A DNA stretch of 7,755 bases from SAR92 clade bacterium (GCA_018607545.1 JABBBF010000199.1:1-7755); one strand, 5' to 3'; shown: positions 1-6,389, counted from the stretch's first letter. Notes: generated by a model from the letters alone, not told the origin. Numbers and translations are program-made.

Positions 1-39
1 GTCAGAGTTTAACGTCAGAGTTTAACGTCAGAATTTAAG
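1..39. repeat. 13-bp tandem repeat, three copies, at window edge
   Basis: Two identical head-to-tail copies of GTCAGAGTTTAAC (1-13, 14-26) are followed by a third copy with two changes, GTCAGAATTTAAG (27-39). The array starts at the first base of the window, so more copies may lie to the left. It is in AT-rich non-coding DNA. The function is unknown. The copies could be slippage products or repeated binding sites for a regulator of the gene to the left. They are far too short, and lack the spacers, for a CRISPR array. Confidence 0.8.
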
Positions 40-226
40 ATTTTATTGATAGCTCAACCTGTTTAAAGAAAGCAGCAGTTTCAAGGCCCCAAGAGCGTTA
101 AGAAAATAAATAGTTTTAAGGATGTTTCAGCTTCAAGTGGTTTAGAGCTCTAGCAATTTTAGCAGTATTTATTTTTCATTACCCCCAAGTACTTTTAGTT
201 AGTTTTTTAGTCAGTTATTGTTAAAC
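40..226. other. AT-rich non-coding stretch, no gene recognised
   Basis: Together with its flanks this makes up most of the 377-base gap before rnr. I see no open reading frame of useful length on either strand, and no tRNA features such as a T-arm GTTCGANNC or an acceptor stem. It holds a perfect 10-bp palindrome, TAGAGCTCTA (143-152), and a 12-bp tandem duplication (193-216). Because a strong terminator follows directly, this stretch is probably the 3' part of a transcript from a gene to the left, or an unrecognised small RNA. The sequence alone cannot decide between these. Confidence 0.5.
193..216. repeat. 12-bp tandem duplication
   Basis: TTTTAGTTAGTT (193-204) is followed directly by TTTTAGTCAGTT (205-216), matching at 11 of 12 positions. 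It lies just upstream of the terminator hairpin at 227. It is low-complexity and T-rich, so replication slippage is the simplest explanation. Confidence 0.65.
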
Positions 227-265
227 CTCGGGCCTGAACCTCTTTCAGATAGCCCGAGTTTTTTT
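227..265 (+). terminator. Rho-independent terminator upstream of rnr
   Basis: The outer stem is CTCGGGC (227-233) pairing with GCCCGAG (252-258), 7 bp without mismatch. The inner stem is CTGAA (234-238) pairing with TTCAG (244-248) around a 5-base loop, CCTCT. The only irregularity is a 3-base bulge, ATA (249-251). Seven T residues follow at once (259-265). This is a textbook intrinsic terminator reading left to right. It has no good U-tract in the other direction. It ends whatever is transcribed from the left and insulates rnr, which must then have its own promoter in 266-377. Confidence 0.9.
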
Positions 266-292
266 GTCTAGAGAATTTCTTTTACTCAATCG

Positions 293-340
293 TCCATAAT
301 ACATAGACTGCATCACTCTATAAGACATAGACTGCGTCAT
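293..340. repeat. 24-bp tandem duplication in the rnr upstream region
   Basis: Two adjacent 24-base units (293-316 and 317-340) match at 20 of 24 positions. The best-conserved part is ACATAGACTGCATCA (301-315) versus ACATAGACTGCGTCA (325-339). Each unit carries a -10-like hexamer near its start: CATAAT (295-300) in the first and TATAAG (319-324) in the second. The duplication lies between the upstream terminator and the rnr start codon, where the rnr promoter is expected. Confidence 0.8.
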
Positions 341-356
341 CGGTGCGAAGTAAAAA
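295..356 (+). promoter_or_regulatory. probable rnr promoter region (exact promoter unresolved)
   Basis: A promoter for rnr is expected here because an intrinsic terminator lies at 227-265 and no gene intervenes. Candidate -10 boxes are CATAAT (295-300), TATAAG (319-324) and TAAAAA (351-356). Only the last has a passable -35 at 17-bp spacing, TAGACT (328-333), and that pair is 4/6 plus 4/6 against consensus. None is convincing alone, so the region is flagged rather than a start site assigned. Confidence 0.3.
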
Positions 357-377
357 TTCTCGACAAAAAGAAGCCTT

Positions 378-2864
378 ATGCCTAGAAAAAGCAAAAATAT
401 AGACCCCTACGCAACTCGCGAAGCTGCTAAATACCAGCGTCCAATCCCAAGCCGGGAGTTTGTTCTCGACTATCTACACGAAAGTGTTGGTCCACTGACC
501 CACGGTGAAATCTGTGCGGCACTCAAATTAGATGATGATGAGCAGATAGAAGCTATGCGCCGCCGATTGCGTGCCATGGAGCGTGACGGGCAGATAGCCA
601 GCAATAGAACCGGTGGCTACGGTACTCTCGATAAGCTAAATTTGGTCAAGGGACGCGTGATTGGTCATCCCGAGGGCTACGGGTTTGTAACGCCGATTCA
701 GGGTGGAGATCAGGATATCTACCTTTCAAGCCGTCAGATGCGACGGGTATTTGATGGTGACATCGTACTTCTGAGAATCGCTGGCTGGGATAGGCGTGGC
801 CGCCCGGAAGGCAAACTGGTCGATGTGGTTGAGCGCAAAACTCAGCAGCTGGTTGGCCGTTATTTTTGTGAGAGTGGCATTCATTTTGTACGCCCGGACA
901 ATCCGCGTATCAGCCAGGATATATTAATACCCGCAGATCAACTCAATGCCGCCGAGGCTGGCCAGATTGTGTTGGTCGATATTACCGAGGGGCCCTCCCG
1001 CAACAGTCCTCCCACTGGCCGTATCAGTGAGGTTCTAGGTGATCATCTGGATCCAGGCTTGGAAATTGAAGTCTCTATTCGCAACTACGGTATCCCCCAT
1101 CAGTGGGATAATGATGTAGTTGCCGAAACCGATGCCATACCAGATCAAGTGACCGATAAGGATTTTCGCGTTGATTTAAGGTCACTGCCGCTAGTGACCA
1201 TCGATGGCGAAGATGCCCGGGATTTCGATGATGCCGTTTACTGTGAGCCAAAACCCCGTGGTGGCTGGAAGCTGATCGTTGCGATTGCCGATGTTTCCCA
1301 CTATGTAAAGCCGGGCAGTGCGCTTGATAAGCAGGCCTTTGAGCGCGGCAACTCGGTTTACTTCCCCAACCATGTAGTACCCATGTTGCCGGAAAAGCTC
1401 TCCAATGGTCTCTGTTCGCTAAATCCCAAAGAAGACCGCCTGTGTATGGTCTGCGAAATGCAGATTAACGCTGAGGGTGATGTCACCAAATATCAGTTTT
1501 ACGAAGCGGTTATGTATTCTCATGCGCGGCTCACCTACACCCAGGTGGCGCAGATTATCGAAGAGAAAAACAGCGGTGACTCTTCCAATGCCCGGGATCA
1601 GTTCTCGGCAATACTGCCCCATATAGATGCGCTCTATAATCTTTACAGCCGACTGAACAAGCGCCGCAATGAACGCGGTGCGATTGATTTTGATACTCAG
1701 GAGACGCGCATTCTCTTTGATGGCCAGCGCAAGATAAGCCAGATTATCCCGGTTAAACGCACCGAAGCGCACCGGCTTATTGAAGAATGTATGTTGGCTG
1801 CCAATGTCTGCACCGCGCAATTCCTTGAAAAATCTAAGTTGCCAGCGCTTTACCGTGTCCACGAAGGCCCCAGTGAAGAGCGTCTGTCCTCTCTAAGAGA
1901 CTTTCTTGGCGAACTGGGTATTGGCCTTGGGGGTGGCGATGATCCGCAGCCTGAGGACTATCAGCGGGTTCTGCGGTCGGTTGCCCAGCGTGACGATGCC
2001 TCGGTTATTCAGTCGGTGATGCTGCGTTCAATGAGCCAAGCGGTTTATCAATCTGAAAACCTCGGCCATTTTGGCCTGGCGTTTGATGCCTACACCCACT
2101 TCACCTCACCCATTCGCCGCTATTCGGATCTCTTGGTGCATCGCGCCATTCGCCACCTGATTCGCAGCAATAAAAAAGTTGCCGGTGTTGTCCGTGTTAA
2201 GGGCGCCGCTGAACTTGCCAGAGACAATATCTACCCCTACGAACTGCCGCGACTGGATGAGACCGGATCGCACCTCTCGGTGACCGAGCGGCGTGCCGAT
2301 GAGGCGACTCGCGATGTGGTCAACTGGCTTAAATGTGAGTACCTGATGGATCACGTCGGTGAGGAATACAGCGGTGTTGTCAGCGCGGTAACCGGTTTTG
2401 GCCTGTTTGTAATGCTCGATGACCTGTATGTCGAAGGGCTGATTCATGTGACTGGCCTGCCCAAGGATTATTATTATCACGAAGCCAGTCAGCACCGCAT
2501 GGTTGGCGAGCGCACCGGGCGAGTTTTCCGTCTCGGCGACAAAGTTAAAGTCAGGGTGGTGCGGGTTAATTTAGATGAGCGCAAGATTGATTTTGAATTG
2601 GCTGAACAGCCAAAATCTTCAACTTCTCCTGCGGCAAAGAAATCAGCCAAGGGTGCCAAGGTTAAAGTCTCGTCAAAAGCCAAAGAGTTGGCCCGAGAGC
2701 TCGAAACGCAACGCAAATCGAAAGGGAAAAAGAAAAAAGGCTCTGGCCGATCCGACACAGCGGGCAAGGGAAAGTCCTCGAAGAGACGTCGCAATGCCGC
2801 GCCAGGTTCAGGTAAAAAGCGTGGTACCTCCTCATCAGCAGGAAAGAAAAAACCTTCCCGCTAG
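378..2864 (+). CDS. rnr: ribonuclease R (RNase R), 3'-5' exoribonuclease
   Basis: RNase R is a processive hydrolytic 3'-5' exoribonuclease of the RNase II/RNB family that degrades structured RNA and takes part in RNA quality control in the cytoplasm. At 828 residues it is close to the E. coli enzyme (813). Domains in order are an N-terminal winged-helix region (about 24-90), cold-shock-like domains (about 90-225), the RNB catalytic domain (about 265-600), an S1 domain (about 660-742) and a basic tail (746-828). The RNB metal-binding aspartates are all present: D276, D282, D284 and D285, in TIDGEDARDFDDAVY. The conserved FTSPIRRYSDL block is at about 575-585. The tail has 30 Lys/Arg in 83 residues. 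The start ATG has a weak AAGAAG Shine-Dalgarno sequence 4 bases upstream (368-373). No rlmB follows, unlike E. coli and pseudomonads, so the gene appears monocistronic. Confidence 0.97.
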   Translation: MPRKSKNIDPYATREAAKYQRPIPSREFVLDYLHESVGPLTHGEICAALKLDDDEQIEAMRRRLRAMERDGQIASNRTGGYGTLDKLNLVKGRVIGHPEGYGFVTPIQGGDQDIYLSSRQMRRVFDGDIVLLRIAGWDRRGRPEGKLVDVVERKTQQLVGRYFCESGIHFVRPDNPRISQDILIPADQLNAAEAGQIVLVDITEGPSRNSPPTGRISEVLGDHLDPGLEIEVSIRNYGIPHQWDNDVVAETDAIPDQVTDKDFRVDLRSLPLVTIDGEDARDFDDAVYCEPKPRGGWKLIVAIADVSHYVKPGSALDKQAFERGNSVYFPNHVVPMLPEKLSNGLCSLNPKEDRLCMVCEMQINAEGDVTKYQFYEAVMYSHARLTYTQVAQIIEEKNSGDSSNARDQFSAILPHIDALYNLYSRLNKRRNERGAIDFDTQETRILFDGQRKISQIIPVKRTEAHRLIEECMLAANVCTAQFLEKSKLPALYRVHEGPSEERLSSLRDFLGELGIGLGGGDDPQPEDYQRVLRSVAQRDDASVIQSVMLRSMSQAVYQSENLGHFGLAFDAYTHFTSPIRRYSDLLVHRAIRHLIRSNKKVAGVVRVKGAAELARDNIYPYELPRLDETGSHLSVTERRADEATRDVVNWLKCEYLMDHVGEEYSGVVSAVTGFGLFVMLDDLYVEGLIHVTGLPKDYYYHEASQHRMVGERTGRVFRLGDKVKVRVVRVNLDERKIDFELAEQPKSSTSPAAKKSAKGAKVKVSSKAKELARELETQRKSKGKKKKGSGRSDTAGKGKSSKRRRNAAPGSGKKRGTSSSAGKKKPSR

Positions 2865-2879
2865 AGATCAGTTGCCCGC

Positions 2880-3596
2880 TTATTTTAGATGGCTGGGGAC
2901 GACCCGATTGAGGATTTCTGCAATATAGCTTAGAAACAGAGTCCCCATGCTGCTCTTGTAGAAGTTGGGGTCGCTGTTGCCCACCGCAAGAATGCCGTAG
3001 AGGTTATCGTAACGCAGCGGCACAGCGGCGACCGAACCGACATTGCGGCCTCTCTCACCGAACAGAAAAGTCATTTCATCTTCGCGCAAAATACCGCATA
3101 CAGCACGGTTGGCACCGAGCAGAGTGCCAATTCGCTCGTTGGCTTTTTCCATCGTTGAAACTCGCGCCATGGTGCGTGGCAGTTTTTTCTCATCACCGAG
3201 TAGCGTCAGACCGTAGAATTCGATGCCATAGTCCTTGCCGAGGCTGTCGTAGACTGCTTCGATCAGTGCCGAGAGATTTTTAGCTTCCAACAGATTGAGT
3301 ACCAGGCGCTTGGTCTTTTCAAACAGCAGGTCGTTGTCGTGGGCAGTCTGCAACATATTGTCCAGCCGCGCGCGCATCTCTTTATTGCGATCGCGAAGCA
3401 CGCCAACTTGACGCTCAACCAGGGAGACCGCGTTACCGCTGTTATGAGGCAGCACCAGACATTCGAGAATATCGGTATTCTCATCGAGAAAAGTGGGATT
3501 GTCGCGAAGGAACTCGCGAACCATTTTTTCTTTTGAGTCGGCTTTTTGTTCTACTTCCGTCTCAGCTGTTGCCTTTACTTCTGTCTCTTTGCTCAT
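2880..3596 (-). CDS. DUF484 family protein (YigA-like)
   Basis: This 238-residue protein belongs to the DUF484 family (E. coli YigA), which is normally encoded between dapF and xerC in gammaproteobacteria and has no established biochemical role. Residues 1-24 are a charged, probably disordered leader. The family signature follows: VREFLRDNPTFL (26-37), then LPH, GNAVSLVERQV and LRDRN (about 49-71), and a helical, possibly coiled-coil stretch to about 105. The rest (about 110-235) looks like a GAF-type fold, with CGILREDEM (167-175) and MGTLFLSYIAEIL near the end. There is no signal peptide or membrane segment. Its ATG overlaps the dapF stop in an ATGA motif (3593-3596), which suggests translational coupling. 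It is the last gene of the operon and ends 15 bases from the convergent rnr stop. The expected xerC is not downstream. Family assignment is firm; function is unknown. Confidence 0.92.
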   Translation of the reverse strand: MSKETEVKATAETEVEQKADSKEKMVREFLRDNPTFLDENTDILECLVLPHNSGNAVSLVERQVGVLRDRNKEMRARLDNMLQTAHDNDLLFEKTKRLVLNLLEAKNLSALIEAVYDSLGKDYGIEFYGLTLLGDEKKLPRTMARVSTMEKANERIGTLLGANRAVCGILREDEMTFLFGERGRNVGSVAAVPLRYDNLYGILAVGNSDPNFYKSSMGTLFLSYIAEILNRVVPSHLK

Positions 3597-4423
3597 ATTC
3601 TTATGCGTCCATGAAAAACGGTTGCTGTCGGCCCAGTCATTATCAGCCCCTGGCCCTCGCCTTGCCAGTCTATTTTTAAGCTTCCCCTGGTGAGCTGCAT
3701 AGTCACTGGAGAATCGACCAGACCCTGCTGTAGTGCCGCGACAGCTGCCGCACAGGCACCTGAACCACAGGCCTCAGTCTCGCCAACCCCACGTTCAAAA
3801 ACCCGCAGTTTAATTTCATTGCGGCTCTCTATCTGCATAAAGCCGACATTGACGCGATTGGGAAAGCGTGAATGTGATTCTATTTTAGCGCCCAATTCAG
3901 CAACCGGCGCACTCTCAACATCATCAACCCTGAGAACTGCATGGGGATTTCCCATGGAAACCGCTGCTATTTTATGGGATTGGCCATCTACATCAATAGC
4001 GTAGACCAAAGCTTTTTCAGCGGCCTCAAAGGGAATATTTTCCGGCTCCAGCTCGGGAACTCCCATATCCACTGAAACCATTTTTTTGCCTTCTACGGCG
4101 AGCTGCATCACCCGATTTGAGGTTTTAACAACAATCGGGTTTTTGGCGGTCAGGCGACGATCGTGAACAAAGCGCGCCAGACAGCGGGCGCCATTGCCGC
4201 ACTGTTCAACCTCTGCACCATCAGAGTTAAAAATACGGTAGTTAAAATCGATATCCGGATCTGAAGGCGGTTCGACAACCAACACCTGATCGCAGCCGAT
4301 ACCGGTTTTACGATCCGAGAGTCGTCGCGCCATTGAAGCGGTAACGCTAACATTCTGTGTCACCGCATCAATAACCACAAAGTCATTACCGAGGCCGTGC
4401 ATCTTGGTGAATTTCATCAACAT
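3593..4423 (-). CDS. dapF: diaminopimelate epimerase
   Basis: DapF converts LL-diaminopimelate to meso-diaminopimelate, the peptidoglycan cross-linking residue and the substrate of LysA. It is cytoplasmic and independent of PLP. The 276-residue length is typical (E. coli 274). Both catalytic cysteines are in their motifs: C75 in EVEQCGNGARC and C219 in GETEACGSGAC. The N-terminal MKFTKMHGLGNDF is also diagnostic. The chosen ATG (4423) encodes MLMKF. A second ATG two codons in is possible, but a GAGGG element inside the 3' end of lysA lies closer to the first. The gene starts 7 bases after the lysA stop and its TGA overlaps the start of the DUF484 gene, so it is cotranscribed with both neighbours. 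Confidence 0.97.
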   Translation of the reverse strand: MLMKFTKMHGLGNDFVVIDAVTQNVSVTASMARRLSDRKTGIGCDQVLVVEPPSDPDIDFNYRIFNSDGAEVEQCGNGARCLARFVHDRRLTAKNPIVVKTSNRVMQLAVEGKKMVSVDMGVPELEPENIPFEAAEKALVYAIDVDGQSHKIAAVSMGNPHAVLRVDDVESAPVAELGAKIESHSRFPNRVNVGFMQIESRNEIKLRVFERGVGETEACGSGACAAAVAALQQGLVDSPVTMQLTRGSLKIDWQGEGQGLIMTGPTATVFHGRIRI

Positions 4424-4430
4424 AGCTGAT

Positions 4431-5690
4431 TTATCCCTCAGTCCCGGGCAGTAATTGCTCGCCGCTCAGCAGATCTTCGACAGTCTCGCGCTGGCGAATA
4501 ATATGTACCTGATCACCGTCGACCATCAACTCCGGTGCTCTGGGGCGGCTGTTGTAATTGGAACTCATTACAAAGCCATAGGCGCCAGCGGAAAATAGGC
4601 AGAGATAATCGCCAGCACTAATCGCCAGAGAGCGATCCTTGGCGAGAAAGTCACCGGTTTCACAGACAGGGCCGACCACATCGTAATCATGAGACTCAGC
4701 GGTTCCCGAGCTAAGCGGCTGAATATCCATCCACGCCTGGTAGAGCGCCGGGCGAATCATATCGTTCATCGCAGCATCGACAATCGCAAAGTTTTTCTCA
4801 CCGTTGCTTTTAAGGTACTGGACCTGAGTCAGCATAACGCCGGCATTGGCAGTAATGGATCGGCCTGGCTCAAGTACCAATGTTTCACTGCGACCCTTTA
4901 GCAGCGGTAGGATAGCCGACATATAGTCATCTGCAGAAGGTGGCTGTTCAGCTTCATAGCGAACACCCAGGCCGCCGCCAATATCTATATGTTGCAGGCT
5001 GATATTCTGTTCTGCCAGTTGGTCAACCAGTATCAGCAGGCGCTCGAGGGCGGCAACAAATGGCTCAATATCCACAAGCTGAGAGCCAATATGGCAATCT
5101 ACACCGACAATATTAATATGGCTCATCTGCGCGGCGCGCTGGTAGACCTGAGGAGCCAGATTAATATCAATACCGAACTTGTTCTCTTTTAGGCCGGTTG
5201 AAATATAGGGGTGAGTCTGTGCATCCACATCCGGATTGACCCGCAATGAAACAGCCGCAGGTATATCAATGGCCGCGGCTGTTGCATTTAGCAACTCCAG
5301 CTCGGCTTCAGATTCGACATTAAAGCAGTGAATGCCTAACTCAAGGGCACAACGCATCTCGTCAGCAGTCTTTGCCACACCGGAAAAAACTACCTTGGCG
5401 GGATCGCCACCGGCGCGTATAACCCTCTCCAGTTCTCCGCTGGAGACAATATCAAAACCCGCACCCAGTTCTGCCAATGTCTGCAACACAGCAATATTGG
5501 AATTGGCCTTCACTGCGAAGCAGATCAGATGATCTTTTTCTGCGAGGGCAGTCTGGTAGGCGAGAAAATTACTACTGATAGCCGCTTTGCTATAGACGTA
5601 ACTCGGCGTGCCATACTGATTGGCGATAGTTTCAAGAGCAACGCCCTCAATAGATAGATTCCCATTTTGGGAAGTAACGGCATTGTGCAT
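4431..5690 (-). CDS. lysA: diaminopimelate decarboxylase
   Basis: LysA is a PLP-dependent fold-III (alanine racemase-like) decarboxylase that converts meso-diaminopimelate to L-lysine, the last step of the pathway. The 419-residue length fits the family. The PLP lysine is K61 in FAVKANSN. Other active-site landmarks are H200 in CHIGSQL, the phosphate-binding glycines 238-240 in IDIGGGLGVRY, EPGRSI at 274-279, and C343-E344 in PVCETGDF, the cysteine and acid contributed across the dimer. Y371 lies in SAGAYGFVMSSNYN. The ATG (5690) is preceded by only a weak AAGAA element and lies 6 bases after the lptM stop, so translation may be coupled. Placed directly before dapF, it puts the last two lysine-branch enzymes in one transcript. 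Confidence 0.97.
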   Translation of the reverse strand: MHNAVTSQNGNLSIEGVALETIANQYGTPSYVYSKAAISSNFLAYQTALAEKDHLICFAVKANSNIAVLQTLAELGAGFDIVSSGELERVIRAGGDPAKVVFSGVAKTADEMRCALELGIHCFNVESEAELELLNATAAAIDIPAAVSLRVNPDVDAQTHPYISTGLKENKFGIDINLAPQVYQRAAQMSHINIVGVDCHIGSQLVDIEPFVAALERLLILVDQLAEQNISLQHIDIGGGLGVRYEAEQPPSADDYMSAILPLLKGRSETLVLEPGRSITANAGVMLTQVQYLKSNGEKNFAIVDAAMNDMIRPALYQAWMDIQPLSSGTAESHDYDVVGPVCETGDFLAKDRSLAISAGDYLCLFSAGAYGFVMSSNYNSRPRAPELMVDGDQVHIIRQRETVEDLLSGEQLLPGTEG

Positions 5691-5696
5691 AATTTC

Positions 5697-5918
5697 TTAG
5701 AGTTCGCTTTTGTCGGTTAGGCTATTAGTTAAAGTGCCGGGTAAAGTGTCGGTTGCATTGCCATAGGTTGTCGCAGTATCTTCCGGCAGATAGAGATCGC
5801 CTTTATTGCCACATCCAGAGAGGCCTGCAATCAGCAAAGCGGCGGCAGCTACTGTCGAGAGAGTCGAAAGAGACAGCCTGATTTTTTGCAGTATTTTGGG
5901 GCGTAATTGTCGGTACAT
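5697..5918 (-). CDS. lptM: LptM-type small outer-membrane lipoprotein (YifL/LppL)
   Basis: This 73-residue prolipoprotein has a basic n-region (R3, R6, K8, K12, R14), a hydrophobic core (about 20-32) and a lipobox LSGC with C36 as the lipidated cysteine. The mature start CGNKGDLYLP matches the short conserved motif of LptM (CGxKGxLYxP), a lipoprotein reported to assist oxidative maturation of the LPS transporter LptD. The rest is a polar, Thr/Asp-rich tail that looks unstructured. The n-region is somewhat long, but there is no later ATG before the hydrophobic core. A TCCT on the + strand (5929-5932) gives an AGGA ribosome-binding site 10 bases upstream of the ATG. It is the first gene of the lptM-lysA-dapF-DUF484 operon. 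The assignment rests on motif and position rather than overall identity, which is low in this family. Confidence 0.88.
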   Translation of the reverse strand: MYRQLRPKILQKIRLSLSTLSTVAAAALLIAGLSGCGNKGDLYLPEDTATTYGNATDTLPGTLTNSLTDKSEL

Positions 5919-5965
5919 AGTTTATAATTCCTGCCCTGAACAGACCTGGCTAAAACAAGTTGGCA

Positions 5966-5994
5966 AGTATAGCCGCAGCGGCAATCAATACCAA
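5966..5994 (-). promoter_or_regulatory. sigma70-type promoter of the lptM-lysA-dapF-DUF484 operon
   Basis: Read on the minus strand, the -35 box is TTGGTA (5994-5989, 4/6), the spacer is exactly 17 bp, and the -10 box is TATACT (5971-5966, 5/6). Transcription would start near 5959, giving a leader of about 40 bases that contains the AGGA ribosome-binding site of lptM. The spacer holds an 11-bp palindrome, GCCGCAGCGGC (5972-5982), with 5-bp arms around one central base. No other match of this quality was seen in the 150-bp divergent gap. Confidence 0.65.
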
Positions 5995-6068
5995 CACTGT
6001 GGATGCTCAAGCAGAGGTTTGAAATTACGGCGCCAAGCTGTGGCCACCCAGTTATAGAGAGTGAAAAT

Positions 6069-6389
6069 ATGAATGAAGCGCAGTTTAACCAGATCGTCGA
6101 TGAACTGATGTTCTCAATCGAAGAGACCATTGATGATAGCGGTGCCGATCTCGACTACGAAAACAGCGCGGGGATGCTCACCATAACCTGCGAGGTCAAT
6201 GGCTCACAGATTATTTTGTCACGCCAATCTGCGGTCAATGAGATATGGCTGGCGGTTAAGTCGGGGGGCTTTCACTTTAAACTCGACGGCGACCAGTGGT
6301 GCAATACCGTTAGCGGTCAACCGCTGAGCTCAATGCTTAGCGACGCCTGCCAGGCTCAGGCAGGCGAGACGATTGAGTTTGGTTTCTAG
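6069..6389 (+). CDS. cyaY: CyaY, bacterial frataxin homologue
   Basis: CyaY is a small cytoplasmic iron-binding protein that modulates Fe-S cluster assembly by the Isc machinery. From this ATG the product is 106 residues, the same length as E. coli CyaY. An in-frame ATG at 6003 would add 22 non-conserved residues; the internal start is preferred because [15 protein letters not shown] aligns with the family N-terminus and AGAGAGTG (6056-6063) gives a ribosome-binding site 5 bases upstream. The acidic helix-1/strand-1 face is present (D11, E12, E18, E19, D22, D23, D27, D29, E31). So are the conserved sheet residues in [22 protein letters not shown] (W60) and the GETIEF end. The gene diverges from lptM, as in pseudomonads, and converges on argH with a shared stop palindrome. 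Confidence 0.93.
   Translation: MNEAQFNQIVDELMFSIEETIDDSGADLDYENSAGMLTITCEVNGSQIILSRQSAVNEIWLAVKSGGFHFKLDGDQWCNTVSGQPLSSMLSDACQAQAGETIEFGF
6344..6366. other. perfect 8-bp inverted repeat at the cyaY 3' end, facing argH
   Basis: CGCCTGCC (6344-6351) and GGCAGGCG (6359-6366) are exact inverted repeats around a 7-base loop, AGGCTCA. The hairpin is inside the cyaY coding region, 20 bases from its stop and 19 bases past the argH stop. On the + strand a modestly T-rich tail follows (GAGTTTGGTTTC); on the minus strand there is no T-run. It is a stable GC-rich structure between two convergent genes and could help end one or both transcripts, but it is not a canonical terminator. Confidence 0.45.

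Noticed and set aside
1..39. CRISPR-like array
   Set aside because: The 13-bp units are directly adjacent with no spacers, and no cas genes are present.
122..145. Seven-codon ORF (MFQLQVV) in the left non-coding region
   Set aside because: The purine-rich AAGG abuts the ATG with no spacer, so there is no usable ribosome-binding site, and such short frames are expected by chance.
1419..1862. 147-codon open frame on the minus strand inside rnr
   Set aside because: It lies wholly within the conserved RNB domain of rnr and its translation has no recognisable domain. It is a shadow frame, as are the other minus-strand frames at 2106-2495 and 2489-2794.
2840..2879. Possible terminator for the DUF484 operon in the rnr tail (T6 run on the minus strand)
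   Set aside because: The T-run is not preceded by a GC-rich hairpin, and the run itself simply mirrors lysine codons of the RNase R tail.
5998..6006. DnaA-box-like TGTGGATGC upstream of the lptM promoter
   Set aside because: Only 7 of 9 positions match on the reverse strand, it is a single site, and there is no cluster or other origin feature.
6003..6068. 22-residue N-terminal extension of cyaY from the ATG at 6003
   Set aside because: The extension does not resemble CyaY, overlaps the divergent promoter region, and the ATG at 6069 has a ribosome-binding site and gives the exact family length.
5849..6130. 93-codon minus-strand frame across the lptM/cyaY gap
   Set aside because: It overlaps both lptM and cyaY in other frames, has no matching family features, and lies across the predicted lptM promoter.
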